From: Bacteroidota bacterium
Lineage (GTDB): Bacteria; Bacteroidota; Bacteroidia; Bacteroidales; Prolixibacteraceae
Reading direction: 5' to 3'
Length of the DNA: 56,635 nt
Assembly (NCBI GenBank): GCA_023412195.1
Contig: JAEYNZ010000121.1
Coordinates: 1 to 56,635, forward strand
A program made the position numbers and the translations under genes. Positions 25,085-34,399 of the stretch are shown here, in pieces; positions within the stretch are counted from its first letter, which is position 1; the number at the start of each line of letters is the position of its first letter. The notes under the pieces are model-generated. The model did not search any database, was not told the origin of the DNA, and saw only the letters and a list, made by a program, of their open reading frames with translations.

Positions 25085-27922
25085 TTACCACACCTTCTCC
25101 GGTTCAGCCTCCCCTTCTTCCATGTCATAAGGCAACCTCCATATATTTCCTTCAAAGTCGCCAAAATACAATTGTGATTTGCTGAACTCATGCGGATGAC
25201 CATCGGCCCAGAAGAAGCAGAAAGGAGCCTTATAATTCACTGGCCTCCGCACATAGCTGTGGTTGTGCCTGCTGTTTTGGGTAATCATTTTTGTTCTTTT
25301 CCATGATTTCCCCCTGTTGGCTGATTCCCAAAGTACAATTTCTCCTCCCACACCCCATTGCTGCGGGGCAGTTTCAGTTGGAGCAACAAGTTTCATCCGT
25401 TTGCCTGAGATAAAAATGCTGCCCATGTCGTAGTTATGGTCGGAGGTTGTGATGACATGGGTTGTCCATTTTTTACCGGTCCAGCGGGTAATACACCATT
25501 CATACGGACCGCTGTGAGGACCCGGTTCATGTCCGTTGCTGCGGATGTAAAGACATACAGGATTACCGTCATCATCGAACAGCATATCACGGATATATAC
25601 GTTTTTACCCATGGAGGAATAATTGATTACCCTCGCAGGAATATCAGGGTTAACCATAGGAATTTCAACAGGGTCACCTTCAGCAGTTGTCCAGGTATGT
25701 GCAAAGTCGGTGGTCTGCACATAATACAAGTCAGTACGTTTATCTACATTGCCATCGGGATGCCTGTTAAAAAAGGTACCCACCTTGTTATTCCGGTACA
25801 TGCTGCTGATCTGGTAATGGCCCGACCTCTCCCCCTCCCTTTCAGGCATGGCAGCCAGGAGCCTGTCGTCAGTCCAGTTTTCACCATCTAAGCTGGTTTC
25901 ATAATACAGTTGACGTATCCCGGTATATTTTGAAAAAAGATGAATAAAACCTTCACTGGTTTTCCATGGTTGGGGATAGGTCATCTCCTCACTGGTGACC
26001 ATATCGAAAGCCTCAATACTCAGAGGCTGTCTGCTCCTGTACTTAAAGCCAGGACGGCGGTCACCCCTTCCGCTGACAAATACCCAGATGTAATCATGAT
26101 CATCGATCAGAACCACAGGGTTGTCATGAGGATCGTCAACCCCCTGCTTGTCGTGTACTACAACAGGTTTCGAAACCTTCCCTGTCTGATGATCATACGC
26201 TCCGATCATGCAGAGCAAATATCTTTTATCTTCTCCTGTGGTTCCTCCATAAACAAAAAAGGTTTTATCTGCCTTTTCTGAATACACTGCAAGAGGAATA
26301 TGCATGGAAGTGTAGGTGCCAAGTGCCCCTGAATATTTGTCGCCGTATGGATATTTTTGACCCAGTTCGAACCAGATGCCACGATAACCATCCATTCTTG
26401 AATTGTTCAATCCCTGGTTTGAGGTATTTCCTGAAGATGTATGCAGCGGGTTGGGGTACTTTTCTTCTGTCTTTTCATTTTTTACCCATACACCCTTATT
26501 ACCTTGCCACACCCATTTTCGGTGATTGCCAGCCATTGCCTGGGCAGGAGCATTTTGTCTGTGCGCTTTCCACATGGCAGTGACAAAAGGGTCGAATGTA
26601 TTGGCTTCACCTGCAGGCCTCGGACGGTTACCCCGCTCCTTCTGATAAGGGTCATCCTCACGCATCCAACGGTCGACATAATCGAACCATGCATCATGGC
26701 CCCAAAGGCTGATGGCTTTCATGTAGCGGGCAGCAAGGGCTGTTCCTGTCCATGCAACTGCATTGCAGCAAATGCGGTAACCTTCGGAAGTCCGGTCCCA
26801 TTTTTCCCACTGGTCAGGATGCTTTTCCTCGTAGGGATCACGTTTACCATGGTGGATAATCATCTGCCAAAGGGCGTTTTGTCCAAACCAGCCTTTTCCA
26901 TAATATGTTTGGGTATCCTCCTGGAACAATGCCGTTTCCGGCAATTCTGCCAGCTCCGGTTTCCCGAGCATCATGCTGGCAAAAAGGATTGGCCATTTTC
27001 TTCCGCTTGAATGCCCTCCGCCTTCATTCCATCTTCCACCAGCCATAGCAAGGCCATAGAGGTCTATTCCACGCTGGATCATCAGGATAGACAATTTCTC
27101 CTTTTGTTCCTGAGGCACATCGAGGCAGAGCATCAGGCTGGCAGTTGATACCAGCCTGGCATATTCACGTCCGTAATTGGGCTGATTCTCATTGGGTACA
27201 AGTTCCTGCTGTGACCAGCTAAGCAGATGATCAATCCATGGACGTTCAAAATAGCGCTCGTATTCAGCCCATGAAGGAACCTCACCTGGTGCCTGAAGAC
27301 GTGGGAGAAGGTCCCAAACAATATCTTCCTTCAGGTAAATTGGTTTCACCTGACCCACATATGGAGGCCGGAAAGCACCTTCAGGCGGTGCCTGGCTAAA
27401 GCAGGTAAGCACTGCGGCAGTCTTCATTACCGTCTGGCACTGGTATTCGCCTTCCCACAGGATATTTTTGCAGAAATTATCGACTGGCAGGGTATCATTG
27501 CTAATTGAAGAGATTAAAGACAAATCAGGTTTCAGAAACAAGGGTAGTTTAACGGCACCACCAGGGTCAAAAGCTTCACCGCGTGAGTCGTAGCTTTGAC
27601 TATATCCTGCCATGAGCACAATGGCAGATCCGTTGCGCATGGTAGTATCCTGCTTCAGGCTGGTATCGCCCCATCGGTTTATGCTGAAGGATGAATGATC
27701 TTTCTTAACAGGACCTGGTGCCGGTGTGATTTTTACAACAGTTACGGGTCCAACCACCCACCAGTCGCCGGTAATAAATTGTCCGGTGAGTGCAGGTTTT
27801 TCAAACTCCCAAGTAATGCCGTATTGGCTGACTGACTTCCTGTATTCTGTTTTTCCTTCTGCTAACACTACTGCAAGCAGAAATAAAAGGGTAAAAACAC
27901 TTTGTCCGGTCCTTTTTTTCAT
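25085..27922 (-). CDS. Exported two-domain protein: unknown helical domain plus BNR_4 (PL24/PL25-like) propeller
   Basis: 945 residues with a type I signal peptide. Residues about 25-190 are beta-rich, about 200-480 are helical with Trp/Gly-rich motifs (GGRWNEGGGHSSGRKWP) that I do not recognise as a named family; comparable stretches occur in uncharacterised proteins of carbohydrate-degrading bacteria. Residues about 530-930 are a BNR-4 type seven-bladed propeller with DGYRGIWFELGQ, GTYTSMHIPLAVYS and FFVYGGTTGEDKRYL, the pattern of PL24/PL25 ulvan lyases. A lyase acting at uronate is therefore likely for the C-terminal half; the N-terminal half may be a second catalytic barrel. In the distal PUL operon. 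Confidence 0.8.
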   Translation of the reverse strand: MKKRTGQSVFTLLFLLAVVLAEGKTEYRKSVSQYGITWEFEKPALTGQFITGDWWVVGPVTVVKITPAPGPVKKDHSSFSINRWGDTSLKQDTTMRNGSAIVLMAGYSQSYDSRGEAFDPGGAVKLPLFLKPDLSLISSISNDTLPVDNFCKNILWEGEYQCQTVMKTAAVLTCFSQAPPEGAFRPPYVGQVKPIYLKEDIVWDLLPRLQAPGEVPSWAEYERYFERPWIDHLLSWSQQELVPNENQPNYGREYARLVSTASLMLCLDVPQEQKEKLSILMIQRGIDLYGLAMAGGRWNEGGGHSSGRKWPILFASMMLGKPELAELPETALFQEDTQTYYGKGWFGQNALWQMIIHHGKRDPYEEKHPDQWEKWDRTSEGYRICCNAVAWTGTALAARYMKAISLWGHDAWFDYVDRWMREDDPYQKERGNRPRPAGEANTFDPFVTAMWKAHRQNAPAQAMAGNHRKWVWQGNKGVWVKNEKTEEKYPNPLHTSSGNTSNQGLNNSRMDGYRGIWFELGQKYPYGDKYSGALGTYTSMHIPLAVYSEKADKTFFVYGGTTGEDKRYLLCMIGAYDHQTGKVSKPVVVHDKQGVDDPHDNPVVLIDDHDYIWVFVSGRGDRRPGFKYRSRQPLSIEAFDMVTSEEMTYPQPWKTSEGFIHLFSKYTGIRQLYYETSLDGENWTDDRLLAAMPEREGERSGHYQISSMYRNNKVGTFFNRHPDGNVDKRTDLYYVQTTDFAHTWTTAEGDPVEIPMVNPDIPARVINYSSMGKNVYIRDMLFDDDGNPVCLYIRSNGHEPGPHSGPYEWCITRWTGKKWTTHVITTSDHNYDMGSIFISGKRMKLVAPTETAPQQWGVGGEIVLWESANRGKSWKRTKMITQNSRHNHSYVRRPVNYKAPFCFFWADGHPHEFSKSQLYFGDFEGNIWRLPYDMEEGEAEPEKVW

Positions 27923-27985
27923 ATCAAGATTGAATTTATCCGGCAGAACAAAAATTTGCCAGGAATAATTATTACCACATAGCTT

Positions 27986-29176
27986 CTACCATCCTTTCAC
28001 TGCTTTATATCTTAATAATGCTTCTACGAAATAATAATCGGCATAGGTCAACGGTACATCCACCTCACTTTTGCCGGGAAGATGCCCGACACTGCGTTTC
28101 AGAATAAAAAAGCCATTGGTACCCGGTTCTGCAAGATATTCCGGAGATGAAAGTGCAGTAAGCTGTTTTTCAGCAAAAGCAAGATACCTGCTGCTCAATT
28201 CACCTTCAGTTACAGTGCTCAGTTCAATTAATGCAGAGGCCATAATGGCACCGGCAGAGGCATCCCTCAGGGCATCCGGTATTTCGGGTGCCAGATAATC
28301 CCAGTATGGAATACCGTCGTCGGGCATGTTGGGATGATCCATCATCAGTTGGGCGATGGCATTTGCCTGGTCAAGATATCTCTGGAGTTTGGTTTCACGG
28401 TACATAACTACATACCCATACAAACCCCAGGCATTCCCCCTTGCCCAAATCGATTCATCAGAAGCACCCTGATGGGTTTGTTTAATATGAGGAACTCCCG
28501 ACAGCGTATCATATGACACAACATGATATGAACTGTGATCGGGCCGGTAATGATGTTCCAGTGTTTTATCGGAATGCGAAACAGCCACATCATTAAATAT
28601 CTGGTTTCCGGTTTCCTTATAATTCCACATAAGCAATTCCAGGTTCATCATATTGTCAACAATAACCGGATACTGCCATTTCTGGCGGTTGGAATCCCAC
28701 GACTTAATAACACCCAGTGTTGGATTAAACCTTTTAAGAGCACTTTCACCTGCTACTTTTAAAACCTCACGGTAATCCTCCCTTCCGGTCAGGCGGTAAC
28801 CATTACCAAAACTGCAATATATCTGAAACCCGATATCATGATCATAGCTGTTGAATTTTTCTTTCTCCACTCGTGCAGAAAACTGTTCTGCCAATTCCCT
28901 GTGGGCGGGATCTCCACTATACTCATACAAATACCATAGCACCCCGGGAAAGAATCCGCTACACCACCATTTTGAGTTTGAAGTGATGATTGTATCTTTT
29001 TCTGCCACATAGGAACGGGGAAGACGACCTTCCTTATCTTTGAGATATTCAGCCATGGCAACAGCCTGGTGGCTGACAACATCAAAACTCCGGGTTAACA
29101 CCTCCTGCATGGGATCAGGTTTTTTGCAGGAAAAAACGAACAGCGACAACACTGAAATAACAGCTAAAATTTTCAT
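27986..29176 (-). CDS. GH88 unsaturated glucuronyl hydrolase, lipoprotein (copy 1)
   Basis: 396 residues, lipobox FSC with Cys17. GH88 enzymes remove the delta-4,5-unsaturated uronic acid left at the non-reducing end by lyases, via hydration of the double bond. The family's key acids are visible in DHDIGFQIYCSFGNGY (near residue 118) and IVDNMMNLELL (near 172), with the conserved HQGASDESIWARGNAWGLYG. It is in the distal operon between the heparinase-like lyase and the BNR_4 protein, and is a clear paralog of the GH88 at 43107-44363. Confidence 0.93.
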   Translation of the reverse strand: MKILAVISVLSLFVFSCKKPDPMQEVLTRSFDVVSHQAVAMAEYLKDKEGRLPRSYVAEKDTIITSNSKWWCSGFFPGVLWYLYEYSGDPAHRELAEQFSARVEKEKFNSYDHDIGFQIYCSFGNGYRLTGREDYREVLKVAGESALKRFNPTLGVIKSWDSNRQKWQYPVIVDNMMNLELLMWNYKETGNQIFNDVAVSHSDKTLEHHYRPDHSSYHVVSYDTLSGVPHIKQTHQGASDESIWARGNAWGLYGYVVMYRETKLQRYLDQANAIAQLMMDHPNMPDDGIPYWDYLAPEIPDALRDASAGAIMASALIELSTVTEGELSSRYLAFAEKQLTALSSPEYLAEPGTNGFFILKRSVGHLPGKSEVDVPLTYADYYFVEALLRYKAVKGW

Positions 29177-29209
29177 GAATACTTGTAGTTATAGTTTATA
29201 AAAAAATTT

Positions 29210-31084
29210 CTACCAATCCGCCAGTGGTTTTGTAAAAGAAGCTTCAGAAGCCTGATTGCCAGGAACCAGTTTTATCTGCAGGGTTGCAGAAGCATTGGCA
29301 GGCAGTTCAGTTTCAAAACCAATGAATGTTGTCCCCGGAATTGGGGCATCGTAATCAGCTAATGGCCCTGGACTCCAGGTGGTAAGGGTGACACCGGCAG
29401 GTTCATCCAGCCGGAATGTCATTTGTTTCCCGTCTTTTGTAAGCGTTGCCGTATTTTTACCTGTTACAACAACATCGGCTCCTGTAAGCATCTGCCAGCG
29501 TACACTTGCCTTCTGACTTCCTGCTTTCACTTCATCACGAATAACGAAGTATTTCTGGTCGACAATGGCTGCACCTCTGACTGCCTGTTCCAGCTGACCA
29601 TTGTACAACGATGACATATCAGTAACCCCAAATGTGAATTCAGGATTCTGACTGTATTTTTCTATTTTGGCATATCCATCTACACGTTGCAGTTCGTTAT
29701 TTACTGTAAGCGTGTTGTGACTGTAATTATTGAGCCTGTATATAGTCCAGCGGACGGCATCCTGGGTCCTTCCAAAAATCGACATTCCGCGTGACTCAAG
29801 TGATTCGTAGCTCTGACTTCCCAGATCAATGGCCCAGCGAACTCCTTCTGCTTCCACAATAAAAGACCCTATATCCATATGACCGTGGTTTACTGAAGGT
29901 GATCCTCCCTTGAATCCGAGATAAAGTGCATTGGGATCAGACCATGAAGTATGTGCAAGCATCAGGGGCATTTTGCCCTGACCTATGTAAACTTTTGATT
30001 CTGGTTCTTTTACATCATCCATCCTGATGTCACTGCCCCATATCATAATGGCGGGAAGTATACGATTACTTGTGAAGCGGCTAAAATCATCCCTTTCCAG
30101 ATATTTCTTTTCCACCCATAAAAGAGAAGGATCGTTGTTCTTCTGTGCAAACCAAAACATGGCCGGACTGATGCTGCCGCCGCCTCCGGCATCACCCCAG
30201 TTATAGCTTGCTCCACCGGGTCCTACCATAAATTTAAGAAAATCTCCGGTCTTCAGGTATCCGGGATGATTACTGTAGTCGAACCTTCCCGGGAAAGCTT
30301 TGTCTATGGCACTGTTGAATAATACATTGAATGAAGTTCCGTAATTCCAGTATCCATACCCTTCAGGGTAGGCTCCATCAGGCTCATAATCTTCCATTGG
30401 AAGATGAATGGTTTCCATGGCACGGTCGATGACCTGCCTTGAAATCTCGGGGTAATCTTCAAGAACAGCAAGTCCTCCGAAGACCATACCTGCATTACAT
30501 ACCTGGTTCCAGTTATGTGTTGCACGAAGCCAGCTGTTGTATTTTGAATCCAGTGACGGCTCAAGCCCTTTCTTCAGAATGGCTTCACGAATCAACACTT
30601 TCGACTCTTCCGGAAGTTTATCATATAGCCAGTCGTACCCGATAGCCATGGCCATCGTCATTTCAGCTACATCCAGAAAATGGGATGGATTCCAGTCTGA
30701 AAATTGAGCTATATAGACCATTTCCTTTTCTGCCCTATAGGAATATTTGGTATCGCCTGTGGTGCGGTAGGCATATGAAAGATAAAATATACGGCGAAGT
30801 GCCTCCCTTGATTTATCAAGCAACCGGCGTCCGATCTGGATCCGTTCGATTGGCGGCAAATGGATAATCTTATCCGATTCATTTAAAATAGCCATGTGCA
30901 TTTTGTTCCACACCGGGCTCTCACTGATGGAGTTTTTGATGACAGCTTCCTCACCCTTAAGCAACATGATACGAGGATGCTCCATTTCGAATGCATCTGT
31001 GGGTGTAGCTTCGGTGTTTTTACACCCTTGTGTCAACATGATATATGAGGAAGTGATAAGCAGAAAGACAAGAAGTTTTTTCAT
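29210..31084 (-). CDS. Heparinase II/III-like polysaccharide lyase, lipoprotein
   Basis: 624 residues with a hydrophobic N-terminus ending TQGC (Cys21, an imperfect lipobox). An alpha/alpha toroid (about 60-370) carries ATHNWNQVCNAG and EPDGAYPEGYGYWNYG with candidate catalytic Asn/His/Tyr. A C-terminal antiparallel beta-sandwich (heparinase II/III-like, about 380-610) begins with the metal-binding VNHGHMDIGSF. This two-domain form is shared by PL12, PL15, PL17, PL21 and PL40. PL40 is an ulvan-active family; I cannot choose the family from sequence by eye. Between the PL8-like and GH88 genes in the distal operon. Confidence 0.85.
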   Translation of the reverse strand: MKKLLVFLLITSSYIMLTQGCKNTEATPTDAFEMEHPRIMLLKGEEAVIKNSISESPVWNKMHMAILNESDKIIHLPPIERIQIGRRLLDKSREALRRIFYLSYAYRTTGDTKYSYRAEKEMVYIAQFSDWNPSHFLDVAEMTMAMAIGYDWLYDKLPEESKVLIREAILKKGLEPSLDSKYNSWLRATHNWNQVCNAGMVFGGLAVLEDYPEISRQVIDRAMETIHLPMEDYEPDGAYPEGYGYWNYGTSFNVLFNSAIDKAFPGRFDYSNHPGYLKTGDFLKFMVGPGGASYNWGDAGGGGSISPAMFWFAQKNNDPSLLWVEKKYLERDDFSRFTSNRILPAIMIWGSDIRMDDVKEPESKVYIGQGKMPLMLAHTSWSDPNALYLGFKGGSPSVNHGHMDIGSFIVEAEGVRWAIDLGSQSYESLESRGMSIFGRTQDAVRWTIYRLNNYSHNTLTVNNELQRVDGYAKIEKYSQNPEFTFGVTDMSSLYNGQLEQAVRGAAIVDQKYFVIRDEVKAGSQKASVRWQMLTGADVVVTGKNTATLTKDGKQMTFRLDEPAGVTLTTWSPGPLADYDAPIPGTTFIGFETELPANASATLQIKLVPGNQASEASFTKPLADW

Positions 31085-31125
31085 TTGATCTACATTTAGA
31101 AGATTGATTTTCTTTTGAAAGATAA

Positions 31126-33282
31126 TTATTTTTTTACAGTCACACTTGCCCCGGCATAAACATCCTGTGGCAAGGCAACGGTTATGTGAGTATTCTTTTT
31201 CTCTGCATCATAATGGCAATGCACTTTATCACCTTTCATGGAAACATGGCCAGAAACAGTGAGGTGCATTTTACCAAGCTTTCTTCCGGGATCTGATACA
31301 GAGATCTCTGTCACATCTTTACCATCTGTTTTGATGATTACAGCACCCGGGCTATCACAACCGACTATTAATCCACCTGGCATTTCAACTTCTGCAGCTT
31401 TATAAAACACCATCTGGCTGATGTTCAGCTTCCGGTGGCTGACGGCCTGCACCTCAGTATTATTTGCCAACAGGGTAATTGACCGATCAAGGGGTGCAGT
31501 TTCCAATTCAACCAATGTTATGTCAGGTACGACTATGTATGAATACGATGCGTTCTGCAACCTTGCCCCATGATCGACCCACAACTTGAATACATCCATA
31601 CTGATTATATCTTTTGAGGAGGATGACTGATTATTCACGCTGTACCAGGTTCCTGACTGTGATTTATTCAACAGTTTCACACCGGAAGTTTCGGGAAACA
31701 GATAACCTACATTGTTGTGATGAACCCAAGTGGTCTTTTCAAGAAGTTGCTCTCCTAGTGAAGCCACAGATTTGCCTTCCGCAGTCATAAAGGTAACTTC
31801 ACCTTCAAGAAGGCACTGGTTTAAAGTAGTTACTACTGGCAGGTTTCCTTTTGATGAAATTCCCGATCCCAGGCAAACATATTCCTCATCAAAGAAAAAC
31901 CACGCTTTTTTAGCTGCCAGCGGATCGTGCGGACTTTTAAAATCAAATACTACAGATCCATATTTTCCGTCGGTTACAGCACCCACGAAATCTGTCAGGC
32001 CATCTTTCTGAATTTCATTTTCCGAGGGCATATCCTTTTTCTGTATAATGGTAGTACCGGGAATCTTCTGCCAGTCGTAGACCGGTGCCATATTTATATA
32101 TTCCTTTCCCGAAACCGTAAGATAGTTGGTACCGTCGGCGCGGTGATGATTTTTTAATCCTTCCCCATTATATGGCTCTTCCATGTTACGGTTCCTGACG
32201 GAATACATCCGGACAGAGGCGAAGTAGCCAGGCCGCTGATGGCTGTAATGTTCCGTTTGCCAGAAAAACTTTCCATAGGATAAAGCAGGGGCTGCTTCCC
32301 CTTTCCTTATTTTTATGATCTCCTGCAGTTCACTTTTCCTGTAATCTGATGCCAGCATCAGCCGTTCAGGTCCGGCTGTACCGGAGGTGCCAAAGCCTCC
32401 CGGCCTTGTAATGTCGCGGTTCTTAGTACCGGGATCGCCCATTTTTCCATAGGCCATTTGCTTGCAAATTCCATCTAGATAGTAATCTATCAGGTGGTTT
32501 ATCTTCTCAGTTGAAAATGCATAACTTGTTCCTGCAACATAAGCTGCCCATTCAGCAAAAGCTTCAGCATAGCCGCTTCCGTATGACAAGGTATTGTTCA
32601 CCCTGTCTTCCCTGTGATGAAAGCTGTAATCGTGCTGCATACCCCGCTCCCCCGTGCTGAATTTGATTTCGCTTTCAATTACCTTGATAACTTCATCAAA
32701 TTGTTTTTTATCACCAAGGAACAGCAGGTTCTTTGCCAGGATGCCACCAATCTTAATCCGGTCACCGCTGGGCCGTGCCCCTGATGCAGTGAGATGTGCG
32801 CGTCCAATCATGGGTTGAGATCCATCCACAAGGTTACGTGGCAATTCATCTCCCAGAATCAGCATAACGGTAACCAGATTGTCCGGTGTACCTATCTGAT
32901 TGTGCCACCAGTTGTCGCAGAAATAATCCTTTTCAACCCAATGCCCAAGTGCACGCTCAATTGCCTGTTTTACCTTTTTGCTGCCGCGATGCTTTGACTT
33001 ACCGGCTTTATATGCACGGGCAAGAAGCACTATATTTCCAGTGTGAAGCCTGTGCTCAAAACCTGTCCTTGAAACATCCTCATAATTGATGCCCGGCCAT
33101 GTTCCATCTTCTTTTAATGATGAAACCAGTTGTGTAATTGCATGGTCATCAACAGGTGGCTTCATCATTTCACCGACAATCCTTTTTTTGATGATGTCAA
33201 AATCGGATTGTGCATGCAGGCTCACAGAAATCAGAAGCACAAGTAGACTTAGTAAAGAGGTTTTAAAAGTATTTTTAATCAT
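31126..33282 (-). CDS. Exported PL8-family polysaccharide lyase
   Basis: The ATG at 33282 gives about 718 residues with a normal signal peptide (cleavage near LHAQ); the frame from 33339 adds 19 residues before it. The N-terminal alpha/alpha toroid has the PL8 motif CDNWWHNQIGTPDN near residue 120 and the catalytic region HDYSFHHREDRVNN followed by LSYGSGYA, giving the His and Tyr expected of the family. Beta-sandwich domains follow, containing GLKNHHRADGTNYL. PL8 covers chondroitin, hyaluronan and xanthan lyases. The unusual active-site neighbourhood means the substrate is not predictable. Third gene of the distal operon, about 100 bases after the jelly-roll gene. Confidence 0.88.
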   Translation of the reverse strand: MIKNTFKTSLLSLLVLLISVSLHAQSDFDIIKKRIVGEMMKPPVDDHAITQLVSSLKEDGTWPGINYEDVSRTGFEHRLHTGNIVLLARAYKAGKSKHRGSKKVKQAIERALGHWVEKDYFCDNWWHNQIGTPDNLVTVMLILGDELPRNLVDGSQPMIGRAHLTASGARPSGDRIKIGGILAKNLLFLGDKKQFDEVIKVIESEIKFSTGERGMQHDYSFHHREDRVNNTLSYGSGYAEAFAEWAAYVAGTSYAFSTEKINHLIDYYLDGICKQMAYGKMGDPGTKNRDITRPGGFGTSGTAGPERLMLASDYRKSELQEIIKIRKGEAAPALSYGKFFWQTEHYSHQRPGYFASVRMYSVRNRNMEEPYNGEGLKNHHRADGTNYLTVSGKEYINMAPVYDWQKIPGTTIIQKKDMPSENEIQKDGLTDFVGAVTDGKYGSVVFDFKSPHDPLAAKKAWFFFDEEYVCLGSGISSKGNLPVVTTLNQCLLEGEVTFMTAEGKSVASLGEQLLEKTTWVHHNNVGYLFPETSGVKLLNKSQSGTWYSVNNQSSSSKDIISMDVFKLWVDHGARLQNASYSYIVVPDITLVELETAPLDRSITLLANNTEVQAVSHRKLNISQMVFYKAAEVEMPGGLIVGCDSPGAVIIKTDGKDVTEISVSDPGRKLGKMHLTVSGHVSMKGDKVHCHYDAEKKNTHITVALPQDVYAGASVTVKK

Positions 33283-33384
33283 GGTTTCTTTTTTGATCAA
33301 TTGTTTCAACGTAAATCCGGATTTCCTGAGCAAGTGCATTAATATTATATTTTAATAAGGTTATGCTATGACAAGCTTATCCCC

Positions 33385-34389
33385 TTAAGGGGTTTTACCT
33401 TCCCATAATTTGAAATCATCCCAATAGAGCTGAAGCGTTTTTCCATTGCTTCGCATAAAGTCAATAAGCTTTTTGGACGTATACAGTTTCAGTGGATTAA
33501 AATCCGTAACCCCATCCGGATTTTTATCTTCTGAATTGTGGGTAAAGTTTATCACATCAAAAACAACCTGCCTTTCACCACCATCAGTTTGCACAGCCAT
33601 CCAGAAACGACCCGTCTGAGCATCCCCCTCTTTATAATAATATTCGATTGTAAACCATTTGCCTATGGGCACTTTAACGTTTTGATTTATTTCCTTCCAC
33701 AGGGTAGTGTATTTTTGACTGTTGTCCTCAAATAATTTGCAATCCTGCCCATCAAGAATAAAGCAAAGGTCGCTTTCCCACTCAACCGGTTTACCAATTC
33801 CCAGTGTAATCCTGAAACCATGCGGAACACTCTGGCTCCATGTAATATTATTCCAGAATTCAAAAATAGTCATCCAGGAAATCTTTTCAGGGAATCTGCG
33901 AATGGTCATAAAATCTTCGGGCAGGAACATCCGTACAGACTGGTAAAATTCCTTCATCCCTTTTTCAGCACCATAAAGATTGGCCTGTATCCGTCCCTTT
34001 GTTCCCCCAACATTTGCTTCATTCAGCCAGAAATGGAGAACATGGTTATCCGGATTACCAGGTTCCTTTATAATTCTTGCAAATCGCTGTGTTGTATCAC
34101 CACCCTGGTACTGCAGATTAAAACGTCCGGTTTGTTTACTGTTGTCAAGATCGGCCGACCAGTCATTAGGTGCATTTACAGAAATATCCTTTCCTGTAAT
34201 ATCGTCATCCGCTGTAAAAGGATTGTTTCCCCATTTGATTTTTGAACCAGGTTCAAATCCGGAATTGAAGAGCAGGACGCCTTGTTTACCTTCATTCCCA
34301 ATTTCAGGAAGATTTTCAGTAGAACAAAACAGTAGTGCAGGCAGGCAAAGGCATGCCACCAACAAAAAAAATGATAGTTTATTCATCAT
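33385..34389 (-). CDS. Exported jelly-roll protein, likely polysaccharide lyase (PL13/PL20/PL28-like fold)
   Basis: 334 residues with a cleavable or lipoprotein-like N-terminus. The rest is one concanavalin-like beta-sandwich, with FYQSVRMFLPEDF, WMTIFEFWNN, GFRITLGIG, VPIGKWFTIEYYYKEGD and LQLYWDDFKLWEG marking successive strands. This resembles heparin-lyase-I-like proteins (PF14099) and other jelly-roll lyases such as PL20 and PL28, though it could also be a binding protein. The position directly after the PF05426/beta-helix gene (10 bases) in a lyase operon supports a lyase or glycan-binding role. Confidence 0.65.
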   Translation of the reverse strand: MMNKLSFFLLVACLCLPALLFCSTENLPEIGNEGKQGVLLFNSGFEPGSKIKWGNNPFTADDDITGKDISVNAPNDWSADLDNSKQTGRFNLQYQGGDTTQRFARIIKEPGNPDNHVLHFWLNEANVGGTKGRIQANLYGAEKGMKEFYQSVRMFLPEDFMTIRRFPEKISWMTIFEFWNNITWSQSVPHGFRITLGIGKPVEWESDLCFILDGQDCKLFEDNSQKYTTLWKEINQNVKVPIGKWFTIEYYYKEGDAQTGRFWMAVQTDGGERQVVFDVINFTHNSEDKNPDGVTDFNPLKLYTSKKLIDFMRSNGKTLQLYWDDFKLWEGKTP

Positions 34390-34399
34390 TTAAGTAGAA

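Noticed and set aside
26441..27010. 189-residue plus-strand open frame inside the BNR_4 fusion gene
   Set aside because: Antisense to a clear coding gene; the long frame follows from the codon use of the opposite strand.
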